From positions 1 through 15,581 of the forward strand of contig JAUUZS010000021.1 of NCBI GenBank assembly GCA_030589835.1: 15,581 bases of DNA. The letters are read 5' to 3'. The DNA comes from Cyclobacteriaceae bacterium (GTDB taxonomy: Bacteria > Bacteroidota > Bacteroidia > Cytophagales > Cyclobacteriaceae). The notes below the pieces were generated by a model. It saw only the letters and a list, made by a program, of their open reading frames with translations, did no database searches and was not told the DNA's origin. The translations under genes were made by a program, and so were the position numbers. Shown piece after piece: positions 15,552 to 15,581 of the stretch. Numbering within the stretch: position 1 is the first letter of the stretch; the number at the start of each line of letters is the position of its first letter.

Positions 15552-15581
15552 GGCGACAGTTTAATAATCGATAATTGAATC

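Overview
The window looks like chromosomal DNA from a Bacteroidota bacterium, most likely of the Cytophagales/Flammeovirgaceae type. The base composition is moderately AT-rich. Several genes are preceded by TAnnTTTG boxes, the -7 element of the phylum. The protein families (tricorn-like S41 protease, EF-hand GH3 enzyme, membrane ATP-grasp ligase) are typical of that group. No tRNA, rRNA, CRISPR array or intact insertion sequence was seen.

Layout. Positions 1-1048 (minus) hold the N-terminal part of a secreted tricorn-like protease that runs off the left edge. It is divergent from a membrane-anchored GH3 glycosidase (1295-3256, plus). Positions 3257-6371 form a patchwork. It holds a GCTAAAA tandem repeat, a possible 5' relic of an ATP-grasp gene, a small secreted protein (3507-3893, minus), and a truncated second copy of the 3' end of an iron-sulfur gene (4009-4212, minus). 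These are followed by a UPF0175/DUF3368 toxin-antitoxin pair (4266-4950, plus) and the full-length reductive-dehalogenase-like membrane iron-sulfur protein (5028-6371, minus). The toxin-antitoxin pair therefore lies between two copies, about 89% identical, of the same gene end.

After a 493-base divergent intergenic region rich in inverted repeats comes the most interesting part, a two-gene unit with an 8-base gap. The first gene (6865-11964) encodes a 1699-residue dikinase-like protein. It has the phosphohistidine swivelling domain and, after it, a PEP-synthase-type ATP-grasp domain at the C-terminus, but no PEP/pyruvate-binding barrel. This is the domain order of glucan water dikinases, not of PEP synthase. 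The second gene (11973-14225) encodes a MaeB-type malic enzyme/phosphotransacetylase hybrid. By comparison with the family it has lost the catalytic lysine, the metal ligands and the malate-binding asparagines, but keeps the nucleotide-binding glycines. A membrane ATP-grasp ligase (14415-15452) follows, then two hairpins.

How they may work together (inference). The names of the two large genes suggest malate -> pyruvate -> PEP, but neither protein appears able to do its textbook step. A better working idea is a dikinase that phosphorylates an unknown acceptor through its large uncharacterised N-terminal half, paired with a pseudo-malic enzyme that may sense NAD(P) or acetyl-CoA. This pair is the best candidate in the window for an undescribed system. 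All family comparisons here are from recall of the families, not from a search.
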